64,000 nt of DNA from positions 1 through 64,000 of the forward strand of contig NZ_CAMTIA010000008.1 in assembly GCF_947072475.1 (NCBI RefSeq), read 5' to 3'. Positions 36,080-44,532 of this stretch are shown piece after piece. The stretch's first letter is position 1, and each line of letters opens with the position of its first letter. This DNA is from an uncultured Deefgea sp. Its GTDB lineage: Bacteria; Pseudomonadota; Gammaproteobacteria; Burkholderiales; Chitinibacteraceae. The notes under the pieces were generated by a model, which was given only the letters and a program-made list of their open reading frames with translations, was not told where the DNA came from and searched no databases. The translations under genes were made by a program, and so were the position numbers.

Positions 36080-37954
36080 ATGAACACCAGTATTAGCAAG
36101 ACATACCTATTGATTTTGTCGGCCTTAGCCACCTTACCAGCCATGGCCGAAGTCACCCAGCTCGATGATGTGGTCGTGACCGCAACGCGCATTGCGCAGC
36201 CACTACGTGATGTGGTCGGTGATGTGACTGTACTCGATCGTGAAGCCATTGCCGCACAAGGCAACTCAAGCTTACAAGAAGTACTCTCGCGTCAACCGGG
36301 TATTCAAATTAGCAATTTGGGTGGGCCGGGTAAATCGACTTCGGTTTTCTTACGCGGCGCCAATAATTCGCAAACTTTGGTGTTGATCGACGGGATTAAT
36401 TTTGGCTCGGCCACACTGGGCGGCGCATCGCTGCAAAATATTCCATTAGATCAAATTGAGCGCGTTGAGATTTTGCGCGGCCCAGCCGCGAGCTTATATG
36501 GCAGCGGCGCGATTGGTGGGGTGATCCAGATCTTTACTCGCCAAGGCAAGGCTCAATCGAGTGTCGAAATCGGTTATGGCAATCACAATACTGTCGATGC
36601 CAAAGCGACTTTAGCCGGTGGGGATGACGCAACGCGCTATTCAATCACTGCCGCGCATTTTAAAACCGACGGCGTCAACGCCATCGTGAATCCAAAAAAC
36701 AGCAATTACAATCCTGATCAAGACGGTTATGAAAATAACAGTTTGTCGCTGGCGGCCCAGCATAAAATCAACGCCCAGCATGCATTTGGCGTAAGCGCTT
36801 TGGGCGCGTGGGGTGAAAATCATTACGACGGCTCAATCAGTAATGCTGCGTATAAACCGGTGGCACAAAGCTACGATTATCGCGACAAGTCGTTTAACGG
36901 TAGCGCCAATATTTGGTCAAAAAACCAATGGAACGACATCTGGACTAGCCATTTAAAAGCCGGCACCAGTATTGATGAGGGCCGCAACTACACCCCATTC
37001 TCAGCAACAAATTATCAAGACAAAGTCAGCAAAATCAAAACCCAGCAAAGCTTATTATCGTGGGTGAATGATGTATCGATTTTGGGCGGTACAGTGCAAG
37101 TGGGGGCGGAAACGCTAGGGCAAAAAGTCACCAGCGACACCAATTACAGCGTCAATCATCGCCGCATTAATAGCCTGTTGGCGGGTTATTTGGTGACGGT
37201 GTCGGATGTAACGCTGCAATTAAATGGTCGGAGCGACGATAATTCTCAATACGGTCGTAATAACACCGGTACGCTGGGTTTGGCTTGGCAGATGAACGAT
37301 GATTGGTCGCTTGGCACCACCATGGGTACGGCATTTAAAGCGCCAAGCTTTAACGATTTGTATTGGCCAGGTTCGGGTAATCCAAACGTTAAGCCTGAAG
37401 AATCTAATAGCAAAGAAGTGTTTGTTCGCTTTGCCAATAATCGCTTCCAAAGCTCGATCACGGTGTATGAAAATAAAGTCACCAATCTGATTGAATGGGC
37501 ACCGACGCCATCGGGTCTGTGGCAGCCGAGCAATATTGGCACTGCCAAATTAGGTGGCGCAACGCTGACTGCCGATTGGCAATATGCAGGGTATATCGCT
37601 GGCGCGAGCTACGATTACCTCGATGCTAAAGATACCTCTACAGGTGCCAATAAAGGCCGTCAATTAGCGCGCCGTGCTAAGCACGCTGGTGTGGCGTATG
37701 TGGGTTTACAAACGCCAGTTTGGATGGCGCGCCTTGAAATGCAGGCGCAAGGCCAGCGTTTTGATGATGCCGCTAATAAAAAAGTCTTGGCTGGCTATGC
37801 GCTGACTAATTTGGCAGCGAGCTATCAGCTGGATAAAGATTGGTCATTGCACGCTCGCGTGAACAATCTATTTAATCGGGATTACCAAATGGCCACCGAT
37901 TACGGCAATTTGGGCGTGAATGGCATTGTCAGCGTGCGCTGGCAGCCTAAGTAA
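36080..37954 (+). CDS. btuB: TonB-dependent vitamin B12 receptor BtuB
   Basis: An outer-membrane receptor that imports cobalamin with energy from TonB. It has 624 residues. The signal peptide ends at AMA (about residue 23). The TonB box lies in LDDVVVTAT (28-36), the plug domain has VLIDGINFG and the canonical IERVEILRGPAASLYG, and the 22-strand barrel follows, closing with VNNLFNRDY and VSVRWQPK. Its place directly behind the cobalamin riboswitch identifies the substrate. The start has GGAG six bases upstream. cbiB follows after two bases, marking an operon. Confidence 0.96.
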   Translation: MNTSISKTYLLILSALATLPAMAEVTQLDDVVVTATRIAQPLRDVVGDVTVLDREAIAAQGNSSLQEVLSRQPGIQISNLGGPGKSTSVFLRGANNSQTLVLIDGINFGSATLGGASLQNIPLDQIERVEILRGPAASLYGSGAIGGVIQIFTRQGKAQSSVEIGYGNHNTVDAKATLAGGDDATRYSITAAHFKTDGVNAIVNPKNSNYNPDQDGYENNSLSLAAQHKINAQHAFGVSALGAWGENHYDGSISNAAYKPVAQSYDYRDKSFNGSANIWSKNQWNDIWTSHLKAGTSIDEGRNYTPFSATNYQDKVSKIKTQQSLLSWVNDVSILGGTVQVGAETLGQKVTSDTNYSVNHRRINSLLAGYLVTVSDVTLQLNGRSDDNSQYGRNNTGTLGLAWQMNDDWSLGTTMGTAFKAPSFNDLYWPGSGNPNVKPEESNSKEVFVRFANNRFQSSITVYENKVTNLIEWAPTPSGLWQPSNIGTAKLGGATLTADWQYAGYIAGASYDYLDAKDTSTGANKGRQLARRAKHAGVAYVGLQTPVWMARLEMQAQGQRFDDAANKKVLAGYALTNLAASYQLDKDWSLHARVNNLFNRDYQMATDYGNLGVNGIVSVRWQPK

Positions 37955-37956
37955 GT

Positions 37957-38910
37957 ATGTTGTGGCTTAACCCCACCGGTCTATTGGCGGCATTGTGCAT
38001 CGCGCTGCTGCTCGAATGGTGCTGGGGTGAGCCACGTCGCTACCACTTTTTGGTCGGCTTTGGCCGACTCGCCACGGGGCTGGCGCAGCGACTCAATCGC
38101 GGTGCTGGCTTGGTGCTTCGCGGCGGTTTAGCTTGGCTGATTTTAGTCGGCGGCGCGCTGGGTGTGTTTATTGGGCTGCGCTGGCAAGTTATGCAATATT
38201 CGCCGCTGTTGGCGTATGCGCTTGATGCTTGGGCTTTGTGGTTTTCGCTGGGCGCAAACAGTTTATTGGCGCATGTGGCGGCGATTGGCACGCCGTTAAT
38301 GGCTGGCGATTTACCCTTGGCACGCGCGCAATTGCAAAAAATTGTCAGCCGCGATTGCCAAGCGCTTGATGAATCCCAAGTTGCAGCTGGCGCGGTGGAG
38401 TCGTGTTTAGAAAACGGCGCGGATGCGATTTTTGCCAGTTTGTTTTATTTCATGCTGTTGGGCGGCGCTGGCGCGCTTTTACATCGTTTGACCAATACCT
38501 TGGATGCGATGTGGGGCTACAAAACGCCAAAATGGCTGCACTTTGGTCGCTGTGCTGCGCGCATGGACGATGCGCTCAATTGGATGCCAGCGCGATTGTG
38601 TGCAATGTCTTACGCCTTGCTGGGGAAAACCCGATTGGCGTTGACGGCATGGCGACAGCAAGCACCGCAGTGGGATAGCCCCAATGCCGGTCCCGTGATG
38701 GCCGCCGGTGCTGGCGCTTTGGGCATTCGCTTAGGTGGTGCTGCGCCATATCATGGCCAGATTGAGTTGCGGCCAGAATTGGGTTTTGGCCCACTAGCGA
38801 GCGCGCCAGATATCGCGCGCAGCATTGAGCTCATTCAAGCCACGCTGGCGTGGTGGTTGGGAGTGATGGTGGTGGTTTTATTGTTCGCGATGGTGATTCA
38901 TAGTGGCTGA
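37957..38910 (+). CDS. cbiB: Adenosylcobinamide-phosphate synthase CbiB
   Basis: An inner-membrane enzyme that attaches the (R)-1-aminopropan-2-ol phosphate arm to adenosylcobyric acid. It has 317 residues (the gene is called cobD in Pseudomonas). The N-terminal signature EWCWGEPRRYHFLVGFGRL and the central ESCLENGADAIFASLFYFML segment are typical, with four or five membrane helices. It lacks an obvious ribosome site because it starts two bases after btuB, suggesting coupled translation. It overlaps the next gene by eight bases. Confidence 0.95.
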   Translation: MLWLNPTGLLAALCIALLLEWCWGEPRRYHFLVGFGRLATGLAQRLNRGAGLVLRGGLAWLILVGGALGVFIGLRWQVMQYSPLLAYALDAWALWFSLGANSLLAHVAAIGTPLMAGDLPLARAQLQKIVSRDCQALDESQVAAGAVESCLENGADAIFASLFYFMLLGGAGALLHRLTNTLDAMWGYKTPKWLHFGRCAARMDDALNWMPARLCAMSYALLGKTRLALTAWRQQAPQWDSPNAGPVMAAGAGALGIRLGGAAPYHGQIELRPELGFGPLASAPDIARSIELIQATLAWWLGVMVVVLLFAMVIHSG

Positions 38911-39955
38911 TTTTAAACAAGACCGACCATGCCACGCTGCGCCACGGCATGGTGGTAATTTATTGGCAGTACAAGCGCGTTTTGGTGGCGGCGACGCTGA
39001 TTGGCTCGATTGCTCAACGGGAATTTCGCCTTACAGTTATCCTTTACCCGCGATGCCCGAATCGGTCGCGCAGCGTTTGCCGCAAATCAGCGCTGAGTTT
39101 TGGGCGGTGCTTAAAGCTTATTACGGTAGTGCGCAGTGTTTGCCGGTGGCCGGATCGCAAGCGGCGATTGTGGCTTTGCCGCAGTTGCGCGCGCCTTGCC
39201 ACGTTGGCGTTTTGCGTTTGTCGTATGCCGAGCATGCTTGGCGGTGGCAACAGGCTGGGCATACGGTGAGTTTGCTGGCGCGAAACGAGATCGATGCCGC
39301 GCTCGATACGCTGGACGTGCTGATTTTAGTTAATCCCAACAATCCCGATGGTCAGTGCTGGACGGCGCAGCAATTATTGGCGATGCACGACAAATTGGCC
39401 GCGCGCGGCGCTTGGTTGATTGTTGATGAAGCGTTTATTGATGTCGATGCTGCAGAGAGTGTGTGTCAAGCTGCGAGCCAGAATAATCGCTCTGGCCTGA
39501 TTGTTTTGCGCGGCATTGGCAAGTTTTTTGGTTTGGCGGGCTTACGTTTGGGCTTTGTTTTTGCCGATAAAAAGATTTTAGCGGCCTTAGGTGAATATAT
39601 CGGCCCATGGGCGGTGAGCGGCCCAGCGCTATGGGCAGGGCAATTGGCCTTGGCCGATACGGCTTGGCAGCAAATGCAGCGTTCACGTTTGCTGCAAGAA
39701 GCACAAAGCTTAAAAGCGCATTTAATCGCTCAAGGTTTGCCCCCGAGTGGTGATCATCCGCTGATGCAGTTTTGTGTGGTCGATCAAATTGATCAATGGG
39801 GGTATGCGCTGGCAGCCAATGGCATATATGCTCGGGTGTTCAATACCCAAGATGTTGGTATTAATGCGCTGCGTTTTGGCGCGTTAACGCTACAGCAACA
39901 TGCTGAGTTTGCGCAGCGCTTGGCGCGCGCCGCAGCGCAAGTTCAATCGACTTAG
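38903..39955 (+). CDS. cobD: Threonine-phosphate decarboxylase (CobD/CobC)
   Basis: A PLP-dependent aminotransferase-fold enzyme that decarboxylates threonine phosphate to aminopropanol phosphate, the substrate of CbiB. It has 350 residues. Motifs: DWLDCSTGISPYSYP at the start, NPNNPDGQ, WLIVDEAFIDVD, and the PLP lysine Lys207 in RGIGKFFGLAGLRLGF. The Salmonella name is cobD; Pseudomonas calls the orthologue cobC. Its eight-base overlap with cbiB fits the paired reactions. Confidence 0.94.
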   Translation: MADFKQDRPCHAAPRHGGNLLAVQARFGGGDADWLDCSTGISPYSYPLPAMPESVAQRLPQISAEFWAVLKAYYGSAQCLPVAGSQAAIVALPQLRAPCHVGVLRLSYAEHAWRWQQAGHTVSLLARNEIDAALDTLDVLILVNPNNPDGQCWTAQQLLAMHDKLAARGAWLIVDEAFIDVDAAESVCQAASQNNRSGLIVLRGIGKFFGLAGLRLGFVFADKKILAALGEYIGPWAVSGPALWAGQLALADTAWQQMQRSRLLQEAQSLKAHLIAQGLPPSGDHPLMQFCVVDQIDQWGYALAANGIYARVFNTQDVGINALRFGALTLQQHAEFAQRLARAAAQVQST

Positions 39956-39963
39956 GATTCACC

Positions 39964-40752
39964 ATGTTAGGCCCACAAAAAATTGCGTGTTTAAGTAGCG
40001 AAACCGTTGAAGTGCTGTATGCCTTGGGGCAACAGCATCGTATTGCAGGGATCTCGGCTTTTTCGCGCCACCCGGCTGGTGTGACTAAAAATCATCCGAT
40101 TATTTGCGGGTTTTCTAGCGCCAAAGTCGAGAAAATCTTGGCGGTTGAACCCGATTTGATTTTGGCGTATTCAAGCTTACAAGGCGAGATGGTCAAAGAG
40201 TGCGTTTTAGCGGGCTATGAAGTGCTGTTTTTTAATCAGCGCAGCATCGCCGGTATTTTTAAGATGATTCGCACCTTGGGTTTATTGCTCGACTGTACTA
40301 AGCGCGCCAATGCCTTAATTGCCGAGTTAAACGCACAAATTGCTGCCGCCAAATTAGCCGCGACGCACTTTGCGTGGCGGCCCAAAGTGTATTTCGAAGA
40401 GTGGCATACGCCGCTGTATACCGGTATTTTTTGGGTGTCGGAGCTGATCGAGATTGCCGGTGGTGAAGATATTTTTGCATCGATTTCGCCGGCAGTGCGC
40501 GCTAAAGATCGCACCGTGACGCCAGAACAAGTGATCGCAGGCGCGCCAGATTTAATTCTTGGTAGTTGGTGTGGGCAAGCTTTTGAGCCGGAATGCGTAG
40601 CAGCGCGAGCTGGCTGGGACGGCATTGCTGCAGTGAAAAATCAGCAAGTATTTGCAATCCAAAGCGAAGATTTACTCGTTCCCGGTATTACGGCCATTAC
40701 CCGTGGCTTGCCGCAGATCCAAGCGTATATTCGCCAGCTGTGCGAGCAGTAA
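39964..40752 (+). CDS. BtuF-like cobalamin-binding protein without signal peptide
   Basis: A 262-residue protein of the periplasmic binding protein fold (BtuF/FecB group). It begins MLGPQKIACLSSETVEVLYALG, so the family's first strand starts at once and no secretion signal precedes it. Family motifs are AVEPDLILAYSS, KVYFEEWHTPLYT and the closing DLLVPGITAITRGLPQ. Similar signal-less proteins are seen in cob operons and are annotated as cobalamin-binding proteins. A cytoplasmic corrinoid-binding role is plausible but unproven. The normal secreted BtuF lies 3.6 kb downstream. Confidence 0.85.
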   Translation: MLGPQKIACLSSETVEVLYALGQQHRIAGISAFSRHPAGVTKNHPIICGFSSAKVEKILAVEPDLILAYSSLQGEMVKECVLAGYEVLFFNQRSIAGIFKMIRTLGLLLDCTKRANALIAELNAQIAAAKLAATHFAWRPKVYFEEWHTPLYTGIFWVSELIEIAGGEDIFASISPAVRAKDRTVTPEQVIAGAPDLILGSWCGQAFEPECVAARAGWDGIAAVKNQQVFAIQSEDLLVPGITAITRGLPQIQAYIRQLCEQ

Positions 40753-40787
40753 AATCGACTATTTATTTTAATTTCGGAGTTGTCAGC

Positions 40788-41390
40788 ATGAGTCAAGACC
40801 TAGCTAAAAACGAGCGCCACACCGCGCGCATGGCGCGTAAAAAAGCGATTATCGACGCGCATATCGCTGAAGCCAATATCGACACCGGCATCATGATTTT
40901 GCTGACTGGTAACGGTAAAGGAAAATCATCGTCGGCTTTTGGCATGGTGGCGCGCGCCATTGGTCATGGGCTTAAAGTGGGCGTGGTGCAATTTATTAAA
41001 AACCGCACCGACACCGGCGAAGAAGCTTTTTTGGGCCAGCACTGCGAATGGCATGTGATGGGGGACGGGTTTACTTGGGAAACACAAAACTTTGACGCCG
41101 ACAAAGCCCGCTCAGAAACCGCTTGGGCGATGGCGGCCAAAATGCTGAACGATCCAAGCTACGACGTGGTGGTGCTTGACGAGTTGACGTATTGCTTGTC
41201 TTACAAATACCTCGATAAAGACATCGTATTGCGCGATTTAGAATCGCGCCCCGAAATGCAACACGTCGTCGTCACCGGCCGCGCCGCGATTACTGAATTG
41301 CATGAAATCGCCGATACCATCACTGTTTTGGCTGATGAAAAACATGCATACAAATCAGGGATCAGAGCGCAGAAGGGTTTGGAATGGTAA
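40788..41390 (+). CDS. cobO: Corrinoid adenosyltransferase CobO/BtuR
   Basis: Transfers the 5'-deoxyadenosyl group from ATP to the cobalt of cob(I)yrinic acid diamide or salvaged corrinoids. It has 200 residues from the start at 40788, which has CGGAG eight bases upstream; an open frame reaching back to 40593 merely overlaps the previous gene. The P-loop GNGKGKS is at residues 41-47, in the order typical for CobA/BtuR. VVLDELTYCLSYKYLD and VVVTGRAA are also typical, and the C-terminus ends QKGLEW. It probably ended the original cobO-cobB junction before the insertion described downstream. Confidence 0.96.
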   Translation: MSQDLAKNERHTARMARKKAIIDAHIAEANIDTGIMILLTGNGKGKSSSAFGMVARAIGHGLKVGVVQFIKNRTDTGEEAFLGQHCEWHVMGDGFTWETQNFDADKARSETAWAMAAKMLNDPSYDVVVLDELTYCLSYKYLDKDIVLRDLESRPEMQHVVVTGRAAITELHEIADTITVLADEKHAYKSGIRAQKGLEW

Positions 41391-41453
41391 TTGCCTCTGC
41401 GATGGGTGTTTAAGGCTAGGCTGCTCATGTTTTCTTGATGTCAAAAAAACAAG

Positions 41454-41559
41454 GTAGGGTGTCAATGAGCAACGCGAATTGCACCGTTGCACCGTATGAG
41501 GTTGCGCCCAAAGCGCAATTGCTTAGCGGCGCAATTCGCTGCGCTCATTGACACCCTAC
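41454..41559. repeat. 106-bp palindromic element between cobO and cobB
   Basis: The left arm GTAGGGTGTCAATGAGC (41454-41470) and onward to 41482 is matched in reverse by the right arm ending CTCATTGACACCCTAC (41531-41559); about 27 of 29 bases pair. The centre holds more GCGCAATT repeats. It encodes nothing and resembles a small MITE or REP-type element. A half-copy lies at 19.15 kb. It marks the left edge of the foreign-looking segment before cobB. Confidence 0.85.
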
Positions 41560-41744
41560 GATGGTTTCGGTTTGCGCGTTAAGTATTTGATTTGTATCGA
41601 AGTAGATTCAACAGCATTCAAACTATCTAAGGATTTCGTACTTAGTTCATCATTAATGAGTCTTTATCTTCTTTTGCCATTAATTTGTTACGTGCTTTTA
41701 TTTCAAAAAAATTCTGCAGTTTATTGAATTATGGGTCAAATCTT

Positions 41745-42236
41745 ATGAGTAAGTTTAATACTGAATTGAAGGCAGAGAGATTCTTGATTATGTCTAAGGA
41801 TTTTCTTGTTGCAGCAAAAAGATCAAAGGAAATCAAGGTAGAAAATGGTAAGTTTGAAGAGGCAACTATTCCGGCAGTTGTGTGCCTTGCTTTTGCAATT
41901 GAGCTTGCTCTCAAGGCCGTTTATATTTTTGAGAATAGAAAATTAGTATCTGGGCATGAGTTATTAAAGCTTTTTCGTAAACTTAGTAGTGAATCTAAGC
42001 AAAAGATTAAAGCGGCAGTAGTTTTGCCTAGTTATCCTCGATATGTTACCCCTCGTACATTTGAAGACGTTCTTGCATCACATAGTAAGGCATTTGAGGA
42101 TTGGCGTTATGCTTGTGAAGGAAAAAAGGACTTAATAGCAGACCAAGATTTTTTACTGAATTTTGCTGAAAATGTACAGTGTGTTGCTGAAAAATTGCGT
42201 GCTCAATTGTCCGATATAGTAATTAAGGATGATAGT
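41745..42236 (+). other. HEPN-like domain segment inserted in front of cobB
   Basis: This 164-residue segment (MSKFNTELKAERFLIMSKDF onward) is markedly AT-richer than the neighbouring cob genes and uses different codons. The pattern of an all-helical domain with CLAFAIELALKAVYIFEN followed by GHELLKLFRKL fits the HEPN superfamily, whose members are often toxins or RNases. The exact family is not certain. It has no stop codon of its own, so its 3' end appears truncated at the join with cobB. It does not belong to cobalamin synthesis. Confidence 0.55.
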
Positions 42237-43526
42237 TTGCTGTATTCAGCTCATGTTTTATTGATCGCCGCCCCATCCTCAGGCTCTGGCAAAACCACCA
42301 TCACTGCGGGCCTCGCTTGGCTGTATCGGCGCCAAGGTCTGCGCGTCAAGGTTTTCAAATGTGGGCCCGATTTTCTCGATCCCTTGCTGCTGGGTTTTGC
42401 CAGCGGCGCGCCGGTGGATAATCTCGATTTATGGCTGGTCGGTGAGGATTTGTGCCGGCAAATGCTGGCGGACGCGGCACGCGATTTTGATGTGATTTTG
42501 ATTGAGTCGGTGATGGGATTGTTTGACGGTGAGCCGAGTACCGCTGATTTGGCGGTGCAGTTGGGCTTGCCGGTGTTGGCGGTGATTGACGCAGGCGCAA
42601 TGGCGCAGACCTTTGGTGCGTTGGCGTTTGGCTTGGCGCATTATCGTGCGGATTTGCCGTTTTTTGGCGTGCTGGCCAATAAAGTGGCGGGTGAGCGGCA
42701 TGCGCAGATGTTGCAAGAATCAGCACCGTCAGCGCACTGGCAAGGTTGGCTTGGCCGCGTTGAGCCGCTACCTGAGCGCCATTTGGGTTTGGCGTTGCCA
42801 GCAGAAATTCCCGATTTAGCTGAGAAACTCGATGCAATAGCCGATGTGTTGGCGTCGCAGCCTATTGGAGAGGCCAAAAACCTGCCGCAGATTGAATTTG
42901 CCGCGCCGATTGCCAGCGAAATAGCGCCGTTGCTGGCGGGGAAACGGATTGCAATTGCGCGCGATGCGGCGTTTTGTTTTATTTATCCGGCTAATTTAGC
43001 GTGTTTGAGCGCTTTGGGCGCTGAGCTCAAGTTTTTCTCTCCGTTGGCGCAGCAATCTTTACCCGAGTGCGACGCCGTGTGGCTGCCCGGTGGTTATCCC
43101 GAGTTGCACGCTGAGCAGTTGGCTGCGCACCCGACGCTGGCGATTGAATTGGCGCAGCATGTGGCTGAGGACAAACCCATTTGGGCCGAATGCGGCGGGA
43201 TGATTGCATTGTGTGAATCGCTGACTTTGATTGATGGCGCAGTGCACGCGATGTGGGGCGTGTTGCCCGCGCAGGTGGCGATGCAAACCCGCTTAGCTGC
43301 ACTTGGGCCACAAAGTTTTGACCTGGGATCGGGCGCGCTGCGTGGCCATACGTTTCATTATTCAACAATGCAGACGCAGCTTGAACCTATAGGGTATGGT
43401 TCGCCATGCCGCTTAGGATCTGGCGCTGAGGCCATATACCGGCAAGGTAGTTTGCAGGCTTCGTATTTACATGCGTGGTTTATGAGTCATCCTGTGGCGA
43501 CGGCGGCCTTGTTTGGCGCGGTTTGA
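41745..43526 (+). CDS. cobB: Cobyrinate a,c-diamide synthase (CobB/CbiA) with in-frame HEPN-like N-terminal extension
   Basis: The C-terminal 429 residues (from 42237) are a complete CobB/CbiA: P-loop AAPSSGSGKTT at its very start, KCGPDFLDP, ESVMGLFDGEP, and the class-I glutaminase domain with WLPGGYPELHAE and the nucleophile Cys in WAECGGM. The enzyme amidates the a and c side chains of cobyrinic acid using glutamine and ATP. The frame continues upstream without a stop through 164 AT-rich residues with HEPN-like character, starting at 41745 (or 41685). A natural CobB would begin just before HVLLIAAP. Either a fusion protein is made, or CobB starts at the internal TTG at 42237, which has AAGGA seven bases upstream. 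Confidence 0.9.
   Translation: MSKFNTELKAERFLIMSKDFLVAAKRSKEIKVENGKFEEATIPAVVCLAFAIELALKAVYIFENRKLVSGHELLKLFRKLSSESKQKIKAAVVLPSYPRYVTPRTFEDVLASHSKAFEDWRYACEGKKDLIADQDFLLNFAENVQCVAEKLRAQLSDIVIKDDSLLYSAHVLLIAAPSSGSGKTTITAGLAWLYRRQGLRVKVFKCGPDFLDPLLLGFASGAPVDNLDLWLVGEDLCRQMLADAARDFDVILIESVMGLFDGEPSTADLAVQLGLPVLAVIDAGAMAQTFGALAFGLAHYRADLPFFGVLANKVAGERHAQMLQESAPSAHWQGWLGRVEPLPERHLGLALPAEIPDLAEKLDAIADVLASQPIGEAKNLPQIEFAAPIASEIAPLLAGKRIAIARDAAFCFIYPANLACLSALGAELKFFSPLAQQSLPECDAVWLPGGYPELHAEQLAAHPTLAIELAQHVAEDKPIWAECGGMIALCESLTLIDGAVHAMWGVLPAQVAMQTRLAALGPQSFDLGSGALRGHTFHYSTMQTQLEPIGYGSPCRLGSGAEAIYRQGSLQASYLHAWFMSHPVATAALFGAV
42225..42239 (+). promoter_or_regulatory. Possible internal ribosome site and TTG start for cobB
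   Basis: AAGGA at 42225-42229 lies seven bases before TTG at 42237, in frame with cobB, and would give a 429-residue protein starting immediately before the CobB core (YSAHVLLIAAP), a normal CobB length. Confidence 0.5.
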
Positions 43527-43608
43527 TGGCATGGTTTGATCGTTGGCTTTGACGATAGATGGCATGGCTGGGCGGTATTAATAATGTGTATCAAGATTGG
43601 AATTAAAT

Positions 43609-44496
43609 ATGAGTTTTAAATTGAAACTGGCTGTGATGGTTGTGACTGCTTCGTTAGCGACTGCGGCAGTGAACGCGGCAGTGAGTGTGCAAGATGATTT
43701 AGGCGTGACGGTCACGCTAGCCAAACCCGCAGCGCGCATTATTAGCTTGGCACCGCATGCGACTGAAGATTTATTTGCCATTGGCGCGGGGGATTTGATT
43801 GTTGGCGCGGTCAATTACAGTGATTATCCGGCCAAGGCCAAAGAGATTGAGCGCATTGGTGGGTATAACGGTTTTGATTTAGAGCGCATTCGGGCGCTGA
43901 AACCGGATTTAATTATTGCTTGGGGTAGCGGCAATCCACAGCGCCAGCTTGATCAAATTAAGCAGCTGGGGATTCCGGTTTTTACTACTTTTTCTAAAAA
44001 AATGGCCGATGTGCCAACGGTGCTTGAGCGCTTGGGCGTATTAACCCAGCAAACCGCTGGCGCGGCCAAGGCGGCGAAAAACTATCGCGATCAATTGGCG
44101 CGGTTAGAAAAAACCTATTCAAATCGAGCGCCAGTACGGGTGTTTTATCAGATTTGGGATCGGCCTTTAATGACGATCAATAACACGCAGATTATTTCGG
44201 ATGTAATGCGCTTATGCGGCGCGGTGAATGTGTTTGGCCATTTGCCAGAGCTCACGCCCAAAGTGGATGTCGAGGCGGTGTTGGTCGCTAATCCAGATGC
44301 GATTATGACGAGTGGCGAGCCGGGGGTGAAGGGCGATGTTCTGGCGAGCTGGCAGCGCTGGAAAAACCTAAAAGCGGCGCAAAATAAGCAATTTTATGTG
44401 CTGCCCAAAGACATCATTAGCCGCATGGGGCCACGCTTGGTCGATGGCGCGCAAGCGATGTGCGAAGCGGTAGAGCAAGTTCGGCAGGTGAAATAA
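43609..44496 (+). CDS. btuF: Vitamin B12 ABC transporter substrate-binding protein BtuF
   Basis: A periplasmic protein that captures cobalamin and hands it to BtuCD. It has 295 residues from MSFKLKLAVM, with TTGGAA upstream; a start four codons earlier is less likely. The signal peptide ends near NAAVS (about residue 24). The fold shows RIISLAPHATEDLFAIG, GGYNGFDLERIRALKPDLIIAW and VFYQIWDRPLMTIN. It is followed by btuC after a 36-base gap, and forms btuFCD with the next two genes. Confidence 0.95.
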   Translation: MSFKLKLAVMVVTASLATAAVNAAVSVQDDLGVTVTLAKPAARIISLAPHATEDLFAIGAGDLIVGAVNYSDYPAKAKEIERIGGYNGFDLERIRALKPDLIIAWGSGNPQRQLDQIKQLGIPVFTTFSKKMADVPTVLERLGVLTQQTAGAAKAAKNYRDQLARLEKTYSNRAPVRVFYQIWDRPLMTINNTQIISDVMRLCGAVNVFGHLPELTPKVDVEAVLVANPDAIMTSGEPGVKGDVLASWQRWKNLKAAQNKQFYVLPKDIISRMGPRLVDGAQAMCEAVEQVRQVK

Positions 44497-44532
44497 TGCG
44501 CTGTAATGCAGACGTTGCTGGGGAATAAAGTG

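Noticed and set aside
40593-40787. A 65-codon N-terminal extension of cobO
   Set aside because: It overlaps the preceding gene in another frame; the start at 40788 has a good ribosome site and fits the family.
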